Shown here: piece after piece, positions 7,781 to 15,823 of the stretch
Layout: each line of letters starts with the position of its first letter
Numbering within the stretch: the first letter of the stretch is position 1
From: Clostridia bacterium
GTDB taxonomy: Bacteria > Bacillota > Clostridia > Oscillospirales > Acutalibacteraceae
NCBI GenBank assembly: GCA_017631955.1
Contig: JAGBSJ010000016.1
Coordinates: forward strand, 1-41,884
Reading direction: 5' to 3'
DNA length: 41,884 nt
Program-made: the position numbers and the translations under genes
The notes under the pieces: generated by a model
Told to the model about the DNA's origin: nothing
The model's database searches: none
Seen by the model: the letters and a program-made list of their open reading frames with translations, nothing else

Positions 7781-10700
7781 TATTAAAGTCAATTACAATG
7801 CAGGGATTTAAGTCTTGTCCCGATAAAACAGTACTTCAATTTAATAAGGGAATAACAGGTGTTGTTGGCCCTAACGGTAGTGGTAAAAGTAACATTTCTG
7901 ACGCTGTCCGTTGGGTACTTGGTGAACAGTCAACAAAGAGTCTTCGTGGCTCAAAAATGGAAGATGTTATTTTCAGTGGTACAAAACTTCGCAAGGCAAC
8001 CGGTTTTGCGGAAGTAACACTTTGTCTTGATAATAGCGACCGCACACTTAACTGCGATAAAGACGAAGTTAATATTACTCGCCGTTTTTACAGAAGTGGC
8101 GACAGTGAATACAAAATCAATGGCGAAAATGTTCGTCTTCGTGATATTAATGAATTATTTATGGATACAGGTCTTGGCCGTGACGGTTATTCAATGGTCA
8201 GCCAAGGCAAAATTGCTGAACTTATTTCTTCAAAATCAGGTGAACGCCGTGAAATGTTTGAAGAAGCAGCAGGTATATCACACTTCCGTTACAGAAGAAA
8301 CGATGCTCTTAAACGCCTCGGACAAGCTGAAGAAAATCTTGTTCGTCTTCGCGATATTCTTTCAGAACTTGAAAGTCGTGTTGGCCCACTTAAAACTCAA
8401 AGCGAAAAAGCACAGAAGTTTTTAGTGCTTGCCGAAGAAAGAAAAAATCTTGAAATCGGTATCTGGTTACATAATATTGAAAAAACTCAAGAAAAATTAA
8501 AAGAGCAAGACAGAAAAATCGATATTGCATCTGTTCAGTATAAAGACGCTCAACGTCAACTTGAAGAAATTGAGCAGAAAATGAACGATATTATTGAGAA
8601 GACTCACGAAATCAATGTTAAGATTGAAGAAATTCGTGGTTCAACTTCTCATTTTGAAGAACAGGCAAGCGAACTTGAAGCACAGGCAAAAGTTTACGAA
8701 AACTCAATTGCACATAATAACGAGTCAATTGAAAGATTGGAAAAAGATAAACTTACTGCCAATGCGGACGAAACCGATATTGATGCACAAATTCTCGAAA
8801 CAGAAGCACAAAAGGCAAAAGCACAAGAAGGTCTTGATGCGGCAAACCTTAAACTTCAGACACAAATCGGCGAAATTGAAAAATTACAGGTTGAAAACAA
8901 CGAGTTTGCAACTATTGCGGCAGAACTTTCAAAAGAAATTTCACTTCTTACAGTTACACTTGCAGATAATCGTGTTATCAGTGAAACTGCAAGCTCACAA
9001 ATTGAAGAAATCAGAACAAGAATTGCAACCATTGATGACCTTTTAGGTAACCGTCGTGACACGGTTTTGGCATTAGAAGAAAAGAAAAATAATGCACAAA
9101 AAGAGTTGGACGAATGTAACGAAAAAATTGATGGCTTCAAAAATGCTATTGAGGGTTATCGCATTAAAGTTCAGACAAGAACAGAGAAAAGCGAAAAAAT
9201 CAAAGCAGAAATTCAATCTCTTGATACCGAAATCCAGCGTAAAAACGAGCGTATTCGTGTGCTTGATGACCTTGAAAAGAATATGGAGGGTTATCAGGGC
9301 TCGGTTCGTAGTGTTATGAAAGAGAGTAAACGCGGTGCATTAAATGGTGTTCACGGCCCACTTTCACAACTTATCAATGTTAAAGATAAATATTCAGTTG
9401 CAGTTGAAACTGCTCTTGGTGTAGCACTCCAGAATGTGATTGTCGATAATGAAAACGATGCAAAACGTGCAATTGCATTTCTTAAAGAAACTCGCGGTGG
9501 TCGTGCAACATTTTTACCACTTACCGCAATCAAACCAAGAGCACTTGAAGAAAAAGATTTAGATGATTGTTTTGGATTTGTAAGTATTGCATCTGACCTT
9601 GTTACAACTGATAAAAAATATAAAGATATAATCGAAAATCTTCTTGGCAAAACAGTTGTCTGTGAAGATATGGACTCTGCAATTTCTATTGCAAAGAAAT
9701 ACAAAAACCGCTTCAAGATAGTAACTCTTGATGGTCAGGTTATTAACGCCGGCGGCTCAATGACAGGTGGTAGTAAAGCACAAGGTGTGGGTATGCTTTC
9801 TCGCTCAAACGAGATTGATAAACTTCGTGCATCTGTCAAAGACCTTGAAGATAAAAAGAATAACCTTAGCATTCAAGAAAAAATGCTTTCAGAAGATTTG
9901 GCATCTGCTATTGCTGACCTTAACGGAATTGAGGGCGACATTCTTTCTGCTAACGAAGAAAAAATCCGTCTTGAAGGTGAATACAAACTTGCAGAAAGCG
10001 AGTATGAATCATCATCAGGTGGCGTGAAAGAATTGCTCGAAGAAGAAAAAATTCTTGAAGGTCGTATTGATAAAATCAATGCAGATAGCATTACTGCCCG
10101 CGAAACTGTTGAAAAACTCAATAGTGAAATTGCAGAGAAAGAAAAATCTCTTGAAGCAGTAAGTGGTGACAGAGAATCGCTTGCAACTGTACGCGAAGAG
10201 CTTTCACAAAAAGCAGAGCAAATTCGACTCCAGATTCTTGGTTTCCAGAAAGATATGGAATCCGCAGACGACAATATTCGCCGTCTTAATATTCTTAAGG
10301 GCTCACATAGTAACCGTCTTGAAGAACTTGATGCAGAAATTGAAGCGTTTAAGAATAAAAATATCTGGCTTACAAAAGATATTGAAAGTTTACGTGCATC
10401 TGCCGACGAGCTTCGCAAACAGTGTGGCGATGCAAAAACTGATGTTGACGATTTACTTACAGCCAGAGCAAATCTTGAAAAAGAAAGCACAGACCTTCGT
10501 AATCTTGAAAAAGAAAAGAGTTCTGAGCGCGAAAGAGTCAGTGGTGAGCTCGCTCGACTTGAAGAACGTAAGGCATCAATGCTTAATGAATATGAAGAGT
10601 ACAACTCAAAACTTTACGACGAATATCAACTTACTCGTCGTGAGGCAATCGCACTTGAAATCATTATTGAAAATATTGGTGAAGCAAGAACTCGTCTTTC

Positions 10701-11346
10701 AGCACTCAAGAATGAAATTCGCGGACTTGGTTCTGTTAACGTTTCAGCTATTGATGAATACAAGGAAGTATCTGAACGCTATGAATTTATGTCAGAGCAG
10801 ATTGGCGATGTTGAAAAATCAAAGGCAGAGCTTATTAAACTTATTGACGAACTCACAACTAATATGAGCGTTCAGTTCCGTGAACAGTTCCAGAAAATTA
10901 ATGTGGCATTCTCTGAAACCTTTGCAGAATTGTTTGGTGGCGGTAAAGCGGAACTTATTCTTGAAGACGAAATGAATGTTCTTGAATGTGATATTGAGAT
11001 TAAAGTTCAACCACCGGGCAAAAATGTTCAGAACATCAACCTGCTTTCAGGTGGTGAAAAGGGACTTTCTGCTATTGCACTTCTCTTTGCAATTCTTAAA
11101 GTTACACCAGCTCCATTCGTAATCTTTGACGAGGTTGAAGCGGCTCTTGACGACGTTAACGTTGTTCGTTATGCTCAGTATGTAAGACGAATGACAAAGA
11201 ATACACAGTTCATTCTTATTACACATCGTCGTGGTACAATGGAAGAAGCAGATATGCTTTACGGTGTTACAATGCAAGAAGAAGGCGTATCAAAAATCCT
11301 TGAATTACAAACCGCCGAAATGGCTCGTAAATTAGGTCTCGCTTAA
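7777..11346 (+). CDS. smc: Chromosome segregation ATPase SMC
   Basis: SMC is the core of bacterial condensin, which with ScpA and ScpB compacts and separates replicated origins. The 1189-residue protein has an N-terminal Walker A GPNGSGKSN (31-39), a long coiled coil rich in Glu, Lys and Leu, a hinge around residues 510-670 (GVHGPLSQL; GGSMTGGSKAQG at its end), a second coiled coil, and a C-terminal head with the signature LSGGEKGLSAIALLFAI from 1090 and Walker B VIFDEVEAALDD (D1118, E1119). It is complete. It overlaps the radical SAM gene by four bases; ftsY follows after 124 bases. Confidence 0.98.
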   Translation: MILKSITMQGFKSCPDKTVLQFNKGITGVVGPNGSGKSNISDAVRWVLGEQSTKSLRGSKMEDVIFSGTKLRKATGFAEVTLCLDNSDRTLNCDKDEVNITRRFYRSGDSEYKINGENVRLRDINELFMDTGLGRDGYSMVSQGKIAELISSKSGERREMFEEAAGISHFRYRRNDALKRLGQAEENLVRLRDILSELESRVGPLKTQSEKAQKFLVLAEERKNLEIGIWLHNIEKTQEKLKEQDRKIDIASVQYKDAQRQLEEIEQKMNDIIEKTHEINVKIEEIRGSTSHFEEQASELEAQAKVYENSIAHNNESIERLEKDKLTANADETDIDAQILETEAQKAKAQEGLDAANLKLQTQIGEIEKLQVENNEFATIAAELSKEISLLTVTLADNRVISETASSQIEEIRTRIATIDDLLGNRRDTVLALEEKKNNAQKELDECNEKIDGFKNAIEGYRIKVQTRTEKSEKIKAEIQSLDTEIQRKNERIRVLDDLEKNMEGYQGSVRSVMKESKRGALNGVHGPLSQLINVKDKYSVAVETALGVALQNVIVDNENDAKRAIAFLKETRGGRATFLPLTAIKPRALEEKDLDDCFGFVSIASDLVTTDKKYKDIIENLLGKTVVCEDMDSAISIAKKYKNRFKIVTLDGQVINAGGSMTGGSKAQGVGMLSRSNEIDKLRASVKDLEDKKNNLSIQEKMLSEDLASAIADLNGIEGDILSANEEKIRLEGEYKLAESEYESSSGGVKELLEEEKILEGRIDKINADSITARETVEKLNSEIAEKEKSLEAVSGDRESLATVREELSQKAEQIRLQILGFQKDMESADDNIRRLNILKGSHSNRLEELDAEIEAFKNKNIWLTKDIESLRASADELRKQCGDAKTDVDDLLTARANLEKESTDLRNLEKEKSSERERVSGELARLEERKASMLNEYEEYNSKLYDEYQLTRREAIALEIIIENIGEARTRLSALKNEIRGLGSVNVSAIDEYKEVSERYEFMSEQIGDVEKSKAELIKLIDELTTNMSVQFREQFQKINVAFSETFAELFGGGKAELILEDEMNVLECDIEIKVQPPGKNVQNINLLSGGEKGLSAIALLFAILKVTPAPFVIFDEVEAALDDVNVVRYAQYVRRMTKNTQFILITHRRGTMEEADMLYGVTMQEEGVSKILELQTAEMARKLGLA

Positions 11347-11359
11347 TTTTACATATCTT

Positions 11360-11419
11360 GCACTTTTTCGCGACGGTAACTCGTGTATCTTTATACAATT
11401 CGCCATCGCAAAAAAGCAC
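11360..11419. repeat. Imperfect inverted repeat between smc and ftsY
   Basis: Bases 11360-11376 can pair with 11403-11419 at 13 of 17 positions, including five consecutive T-A pairs and GCGA/TCGC. Within the loop TGTAT and ATACA make a perfect 5-bp inner hairpin (11384-11397). The downstream flank has no T-run, so a simple terminator is not supported. The rest of the 124-base gap holds only an AGAAGGA ribosome site (11456-11462) for ftsY. It may be a degenerate terminator or 5' leader structure of ftsY. Confidence 0.3.
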
Positions 11420-11470
11420 AATATAAGCAAAATTTAAGTTACGACAAAAAACATTAGAAGGAAAATTGTT

Positions 11471-12622
11471 ATGGGAATTTTCAAAAAAATCAATTTTGGT
11501 CTTACAAAGACAAGAAATAAAATGGCAGGGGCTATTGACGATATGCTTGATAGCTTTGACGAGGTAACTGACGACCTTTATACCGAACTTGAAGAAATTC
11601 TTGTTATGGGTGACGTTGGTGTTACAACTGCCGTAGAAATTACAGAAAGACTTCGTGAAGAAGTAGCAAAGGGTAAAATCAAGGGTTCTGAAGCAATCCG
11701 TAAACAAATTAAAACAATCGTTGCCGAAATGCTTTATGGCGGCGAAGATATGGGACTTATCACAGTGCCATCAATCATTCTTGTAATCGGTGTTAACGGT
11801 GTTGGTAAAACTACAACAATCGGTAAAATGGCGGCTATGTATAAAGCACAGGGCAAAAGCGTAATTCTTGGTGCGGCTGATACTTTCCGCGCGGCTGCTA
11901 TTGACCAGTTGCAAATCTGGGCTGACCGTTCAGGCGTTGATATCATTAAGCATAAAGAGGGCGCAGACCCTGCCGCAGTAGTTTTTGATACAATCAGTGC
12001 TGCAAAGGCAAGAGATAACGAAATTATCATTATTGATACTGCAGGTCGACTTCATAACAAGAAAAATCTTATGGATGAACTTAATAAGATTTATCGTGTT
12101 ATTGACCGTGAATTACCATACTCTGACCGTGAAGTACTTTTAGTGCTTGATGCAACAACAGGTCAGAATGCAGTTAATCAGGCAAGAGAGTTTAAGTCAG
12201 TTGCTGATATTACAGGTATCGTGCTTACAAAACTTGATGGTACTGCTCGTGGTGGTGTTGTATTGGCTATTAAGAACGAACTTGGCATTCCTGTTAAGTT
12301 TATCGGCGTAGGCGAACAGATTGACGACTTGCAACCATTCAAGCCAGAGGCATTCGCAGACGGCTTGTTTGACAAGATAGATTATAAAGAAGAGGAGGAC
12401 ATTCAACTTGAAACTGTGGTCGAGATTATCGAAGAATTCGAAGACGCTAATGAAAATCTTTTACAAGAAGAAAACACCGATGAAAACGGTGGAACAGTTG
12501 AAGAAACTCCCGAAACAGATGACACAGGATTGGAAGAGGAAGAAGAGATAAACTCTGATTCCGAACCAAAAGAAGAAAAGAAGAGAAGGGGATTCTTTGG
12601 ACTTTTTAATCGCAACTCATAA
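11471..12622 (+). CDS. ftsY: Signal recognition particle receptor FtsY with C-terminal acidic extension
   Basis: FtsY is the membrane-associated GTPase that docks SRP-ribosome complexes at the Sec translocon. The NG domains occupy about residues 1-302: GVNGVGKTTTIGKM (P-loop, 108-120), AADTFRAAAIDQL (135-147), IIDTAGRL (187-194), TKLDGTARGG (253-262). The protein starts with the short helix MGIFKKINFGLTKTRNKM and has no N-terminal acidic domain. Instead about 75 residues follow the G domain: roughly 29 Asp/Glu, then a basic-aromatic end KKRRGFFGLFNRNS (370-383). An acidic A domain is normally N-terminal, so this is an inverted layout. The 3' end overlaps rdgB by 26 bases. Confidence 0.95.
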   Translation: MGIFKKINFGLTKTRNKMAGAIDDMLDSFDEVTDDLYTELEEILVMGDVGVTTAVEITERLREEVAKGKIKGSEAIRKQIKTIVAEMLYGGEDMGLITVPSIILVIGVNGVGKTTTIGKMAAMYKAQGKSVILGAADTFRAAAIDQLQIWADRSGVDIIKHKEGADPAAVVFDTISAAKARDNEIIIIDTAGRLHNKKNLMDELNKIYRVIDRELPYSDREVLLVLDATTGQNAVNQAREFKSVADITGIVLTKLDGTARGGVVLAIKNELGIPVKFIGVGEQIDDLQPFKPEAFADGLFDKIDYKEEEDIQLETVVEIIEEFEDANENLLQEENTDENGGTVEETPETDDTGLEEEEEINSDSEPKEEKKRRGFFGLFNRNS

Positions 12623-13184
12623 TATGAAAAAACAAGCGGAATTACAGAGAATACTCTCTCCGCTTGGTATAAATGTACTTACCGCCGATATGGCAGGAAT
12701 AGAACTTTCAGATGTAGACGAAACAGGCACAACATTTGAAGAAAATGCGTTCTTAAAGGCAGATAGTGGCTGTAAAGAAAGTGGAATGGTTTGTGTTGCA
12801 GACGATTCTGGCCTTATGGTTGATTACCTTGACGGAGCACCTGGTGTTTACTCTGCTCGTTTTGGTGGCGAACACGGAAACGATGCTAAAAACAACGAAA
12901 AGCTTTTAGGACTTATGAAAGAAGTTCCAGACAGTGAGCGCACAGCACGATTTGTAAGTTGTGTGTGTTGTTGTTTCCCTGATGGCAGAAACTTCACAGT
13001 TCGTGGCACTTGCGAGGGTGTGATTGCACACGAAGTACAAGGCAACGGCGGATTTGGTTATGACCCTGTTTTCCTTGTAGGCGATAAAACATTCGGCGAA
13101 CTTTCGGCAGAAGAAAAAGACAAAGTCAGCCACCGCGGTAACGCACTTAGAAAATTTGTAGAAGAATTACCAAAGTATTTATAA
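12597..13184 (+). CDS. rdgB: Non-canonical purine NTP pyrophosphatase (RdgB/HAM1 family)
   Basis: This enzyme hydrolyses ITP, dITP and XTP to monophosphates and keeps deaminated purines out of nucleic acids. The 195-residue product starts MDFLIATHNMKKQAEL, matching the family's (S/T)xNxxK substrate motif, and has VADDSGLMVDYLDGAPGVYS with the catalytic acidic residues and GYDPVFLV further on. The start is a TTG at 12597, preceded by AGAAGGGGA and placed exactly where the conserved N-terminal strand begins; the next ATG would remove that motif. It lies in another frame over the last 26 bases of ftsY, suggesting translational coupling. Confidence 0.93.
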   Translation: MDFLIATHNMKKQAELQRILSPLGINVLTADMAGIELSDVDETGTTFEENAFLKADSGCKESGMVCVADDSGLMVDYLDGAPGVYSARFGGEHGNDAKNNEKLLGLMKEVPDSERTARFVSCVCCCFPDGRNFTVRGTCEGVIAHEVQGNGGFGYDPVFLVGDKTFGELSAEEKDKVSHRGNALRKFVEELPKYL

Positions 13185-13187
13185 TTT

Positions 13188-13212
13188 GTAGGGGACGACG
13201 ACTCGGCGTTCC
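13188..13212. repeat. REP-like GC-rich hairpin element
   Basis: Four bases after the rdgB stop, GTAGG is followed by GGACGACG, a three-base loop ACT and CGGCGTTCC. The arms pair with one mismatch and one bulge. The element is far richer in G and C than its surroundings. A similarly built element (GTAGGG plus GC palindrome) lies at 18242-18265, after leuS. Short GTAGGG-headed palindromes scattered between genes are a pattern I associate with gut Clostridia; family membership is inferred. Confidence 0.5.
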
Positions 13213-13228
13213 ATAAAAAGGTGATTTT

Positions 13229-13891
13229 ATGGCAAAAGGTTATTGCGAAAAAAAGAATAGAGAATGTGGTGGAAAATGCTTTTGTGGTTATGGCTATGAG
13301 AGACAACTAACAAATCTTCCTTGCAAGCATCTTGTAAGTGAAAACAGAGGATATTCTGGATATGATTCACTTAAAGATATAAAAGGCGAACGAATGAGAA
13401 GACAATGGTTTTTCTGTTTAGCGATTGCTGTATTGCTGTTTTTGGTGTATGGCTTGTATTTGAATTTAGTTATGGTTGGCATATTAGATATTGAAAGAGA
13501 TACAAAACAAGACTTAATTGATTCGTGGGTCATATTCTATAAAATAGCAATTCCTTTGTTACTCTTATCTTTTTTGAATCTTAAATTCTTTGGTAAAATA
13601 GTTGCTGTTGTAACCAAAGAGGGCGTTTATTCTAATCAGTTTTTTCTTAAATGGGAAGACATCTTTGAAGTAAAATTTCATCTTCCTGCTCTAACAAAAA
13701 CACATTTGTACTATTCGTATACAGAAATTATTTCTTCACAAGGAACATACGCAGTAGCACATGTACCACTGTTGTTTTTATTTAAAGTAAGAAAATATAA
13801 TGTTAACACGAAAATTAAAATTGAGAAATGGTGGATTGTGGTTGTGGTGATTTCTCTTGTACTACCTTTTGCATTACCATTTTTTGAATAA
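13229..13891 (+). CDS. Unrecognised Cys-rich membrane protein
   Basis: I do not recognise this 220-residue protein. Its N-terminal 35 residues hold five cysteines (C6, C13, C17, C19, C32) plus H34, a pattern that could bind a metal such as zinc. Predicted membrane segments are about 60-85, 99-122 and 201-219. Between the second and third lies a strand-rich region (about 124-195, VAVVTKEGVYSNQF..., KWEDIFEVKF) that resembles the small PH-like domains of some membrane proteins, but this is only an impression. The ATG has an AAGGTG ribosome site. It sits between rdgB and yhbY directly after a REP-like element, so it may be a lineage-specific insertion in a conserved gene order. Confidence 0.8.
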   Translation: MAKGYCEKKNRECGGKCFCGYGYERQLTNLPCKHLVSENRGYSGYDSLKDIKGERMRRQWFFCLAIAVLLFLVYGLYLNLVMVGILDIERDTKQDLIDSWVIFYKIAIPLLLLSFLNLKFFGKIVAVVTKEGVYSNQFFLKWEDIFEVKFHLPALTKTHLYYSYTEIISSQGTYAVAHVPLLFLFKVRKYNVNTKIKIEKWWIVVVVISLVLPFALPFFE

Positions 13892-13932
13892 TATAAATAC
13901 ATATTGAGAGTTAAACAGTAAGGAGAAAATAA

Positions 13933-14244
13933 ATGACAAGCAAAGAAAGAGCGTATTGGAGAGGTCAGGCAAATGGACTTCAAGCATTATTTCAGGTTGG
14001 TAAAGGCGGAATTTCAGATGCCCTTATCAAACAAACCGATGATGCACTTAAAGCACGCGAACTCATTAAAATCAAAGTGCTTTTAGAAACAAGCCCTGAA
14101 AAACCAAAAGAAATTGCACAGAAGTTAGCAGAGGCAACTAATAGCGATTGTGTTGGTGTAATCGGTGGTAGTATGATTTTCTATCGTTACAACCCTGAAC
14201 TTCATAAGGACGAAAAGAAAGCAAAAAATAAAGGAAGAAAATAA
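13933..14244 (+). CDS. yhbY: YhbY-family RNA-binding protein (CRM domain)
   Basis: A 103-residue single CRM-domain protein that associates with precursors of the large ribosomal subunit in bacteria where it has been studied. It starts MTSKERAYWRGQANGLQAL and has the GxxG loop GKGG followed by IS, and VGVIGGSMIFYR near the C-terminus, all typical. A GGAG ribosome site (13922-13925) precedes the ATG. nadD follows after two bases; yhbY-nadD-yqeK-rsfS is a classic Bacillota cluster linking ribosome assembly and NAD synthesis. Confidence 0.95.
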   Translation: MTSKERAYWRGQANGLQALFQVGKGGISDALIKQTDDALKARELIKIKVLLETSPEKPKEIAQKLAEATNSDCVGVIGGSMIFYRYNPELHKDEKKAKNKGRK

Positions 14245-14246
14245 TT

Positions 14247-14876
14247 ATGAAAATAGGTATTTTCGGCGGAACATTCAATCCTCCACATAAGGGACACATG
14301 CGAATGATTGAAAAAATGACAGAGGAGTTAGAACTTGATAAAGTTCTTATTATTCCAAATAAACTCCCAACACATAAGCGTTGTGACGATTTAGCAGATA
14401 ATCGCGACCGTCTTGCTATGTGTAAAATTGCATTCAAAAATCCAAAATACGAAATCAGTACAATGGAAATGGACCGCGAATCTGACAGTTACACAATTTA
14501 CACCGTTGAGGAATTAAAGAAAAAATACCCCAATGACGATTTGTATTTGATTATCGGGTCAGATATGTTTCTTATTTTCCATAAGTGGTACAGACATAAA
14601 GAAATTCTTGAAAAATGCACAGTTTGTGTTGCTTCAAGAAATACTGATGAAAATATTCAGTCCCTTCGTGCCTATGCTTTTGAGCAATTAGGTGTGTATA
14701 TGCCTAAACTTGACGGTAAGAATATACATATCTCACTTCTTGATGCTTATGAGGTAAGTTCAAGCGAAATCAGAGAAAGAATTGCCGATGAACGCAGTCT
14801 TTACGGAATAGTTGACCCTGAAATCATTGAATATATGGAGAGCCACAAGTTATATGGATACGGAAAGAAACGCTGA
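14247..14876 (+). CDS. nadD: Nicotinate-nucleotide adenylyltransferase
   Basis: NadD joins nicotinate mononucleotide and ATP to give nicotinate adenine dinucleotide, the next to last step of NAD synthesis. The 209-residue protein begins with the nucleotidyltransferase motif GIFGGTFNPPHKGHMRM (with the HxGH-like PHKGH) and ends with VSSSEIRERI, the family's ISSTxIR-like ATP-binding motif. Lengths near 200 are normal. It lies two bases after yhbY and overlaps yqeK by 23 bases. Confidence 0.96.
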   Translation: MKIGIFGGTFNPPHKGHMRMIEKMTEELELDKVLIIPNKLPTHKRCDDLADNRDRLAMCKIAFKNPKYEISTMEMDRESDSYTIYTVEELKKKYPNDDLYLIIGSDMFLIFHKWYRHKEILEKCTVCVASRNTDENIQSLRAYAFEQLGVYMPKLDGKNIHISLLDAYEVSSSEIRERIADERSLYGIVDPEIIEYMESHKLYGYGKKR

Positions 14877-15432
14877 ATTTCTTGAAATTCTTAAAACCCG
14901 TTTAACACCGCAAAGGTTGTATCATTCAATCTGTGTTGCTGAACAAGCCAAACACTTAGCAGAAAAATTTGGCGGAGATAGTGAAAAAGCATATACAGCA
15001 GGTCTTATTCACGATATTATGCGATATGAGCCAGTCGAAAAAATGCTTGAACTCATTGAAAATGACGGTCAGATTTTAACAGATAGTGAAAAAAACATTA
15101 CAGTTACTCTTCACGCTATTGCGGGGGAAATTTTTCTTCGAAAAGAGTTAGGGGTAACAGATAATGAAATTCTTTCAGCGGTTCGTTGGCACACAACAGG
15201 CAAAGAAGATATGTCGCTACTTGAAAAGATTATCTATGTTGCAGACTTAACTTCCGAAGACCGTGAGTACCCTGATATTCTTGAAGTGAGAGCAGTGGCG
15301 GAAGAAAGTCTTGATAAAACTTGTCTTCGTGGACTTTCATTTACCATTGAAGACAATGCAAAAAAATGCAGACCCATTCACATTGACACGGTAAATGCCT
15401 TTAATTACCTTGCAGAAAGGATTATTAAATAA
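14854..15432 (+). CDS. yqeK: HD-domain hydrolase YqeK (Ap4A hydrolase family)
   Basis: YqeK is an HD-domain phosphohydrolase; Bacillota homologues split diadenosine tetraphosphate symmetrically into two ADP. The 192-residue protein has H24, the HD pair H53-D54 (TAGLIHDIMRYEP), and the later conserved VRWHTTGKEDMSLLEKIIYVAD. I start at the ATG at 14854 (MDTERNAEFLEILK), inside the end of nadD, as usual for this pair. An upstream in-frame ATG at 14812 would add 14 residues that look like out-of-frame nadD. Its stop codon shares one base with the rsfS start codon. Confidence 0.92.
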   Translation: MDTERNAEFLEILKTRLTPQRLYHSICVAEQAKHLAEKFGGDSEKAYTAGLIHDIMRYEPVEKMLELIENDGQILTDSEKNITVTLHAIAGEIFLRKELGVTDNEILSAVRWHTTGKEDMSLLEKIIYVADLTSEDREYPDILEVRAVAEESLDKTCLRGLSFTIEDNAKKCRPIHIDTVNAFNYLAERIIK

Positions 15433-15785
15433 TGGATAGAACAGAACTTATGAAAAATATTGTTGCTACACTTGATAACAAGAAAGCAACTAATATAAAA
15501 TCACTTGAAATTACAGAGCTTACATCAGTTGCCGATTATTTTGTAATCGCAACAGGTACATCAGGCACACATATTCGTGCATTGTCTGACGAAGTTCAGG
15601 ACACTCTCACAAAACAAGGCGTTGAGCCAAAAAGCATTGAGGGTAAATCAACTGGCTGGATTCTTTTGGACTACGGCACAGTTGTTGTTCATCTTTTCAC
15701 ACCCGACCAAAGAGAACTTTATAGTCTTGAACATCTTTGGGCAGATGCAAAAGAGTTTGACATTAGTTCAATAGTAACAGAATAA
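15432..15785 (+). CDS. rsfS: Ribosomal silencing factor RsfS
   Basis: RsfS binds L14 on the 50S subunit and blocks subunit joining under poor nutrient conditions. The 117-residue length is typical. Motifs include LTSVADYFVIATGTS and STGWILLDYGTVVVHLF, followed by REL.YSLEHLWAD, all hallmarks of the DUF143/Iojap family. The ATG overlaps the yqeK TAA by one base (TAATG), pointing to translational coupling. leuS begins 38 bases downstream. Confidence 0.96.
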   Translation: MDRTELMKNIVATLDNKKATNIKSLEITELTSVADYFVIATGTSGTHIRALSDEVQDTLTKQGVEPKSIEGKSTGWILLDYGTVVVHLFTPDQRELYSLEHLWADAKEFDISSIVTE

Positions 15786-15823
15786 ATTAGCAAAAAATAT
15801 CTTTATTAAAGAAGGTTATATAT

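Noticed and set aside
9873..10604. A 243-codon open frame on the minus strand opposite smc
   Set aside because: It is Ser-rich and repetitive, the antisense image of Glu/Leu coiled-coil codons, has no recognisable motif and lies fully inside a certain gene.
15786..15823. T-box leader before leuS
   Set aside because: The gap is 38 bases, too short for a T-box; nothing resembling the T-box sequence is present. The gap before hisS (76 bases) is also too short.
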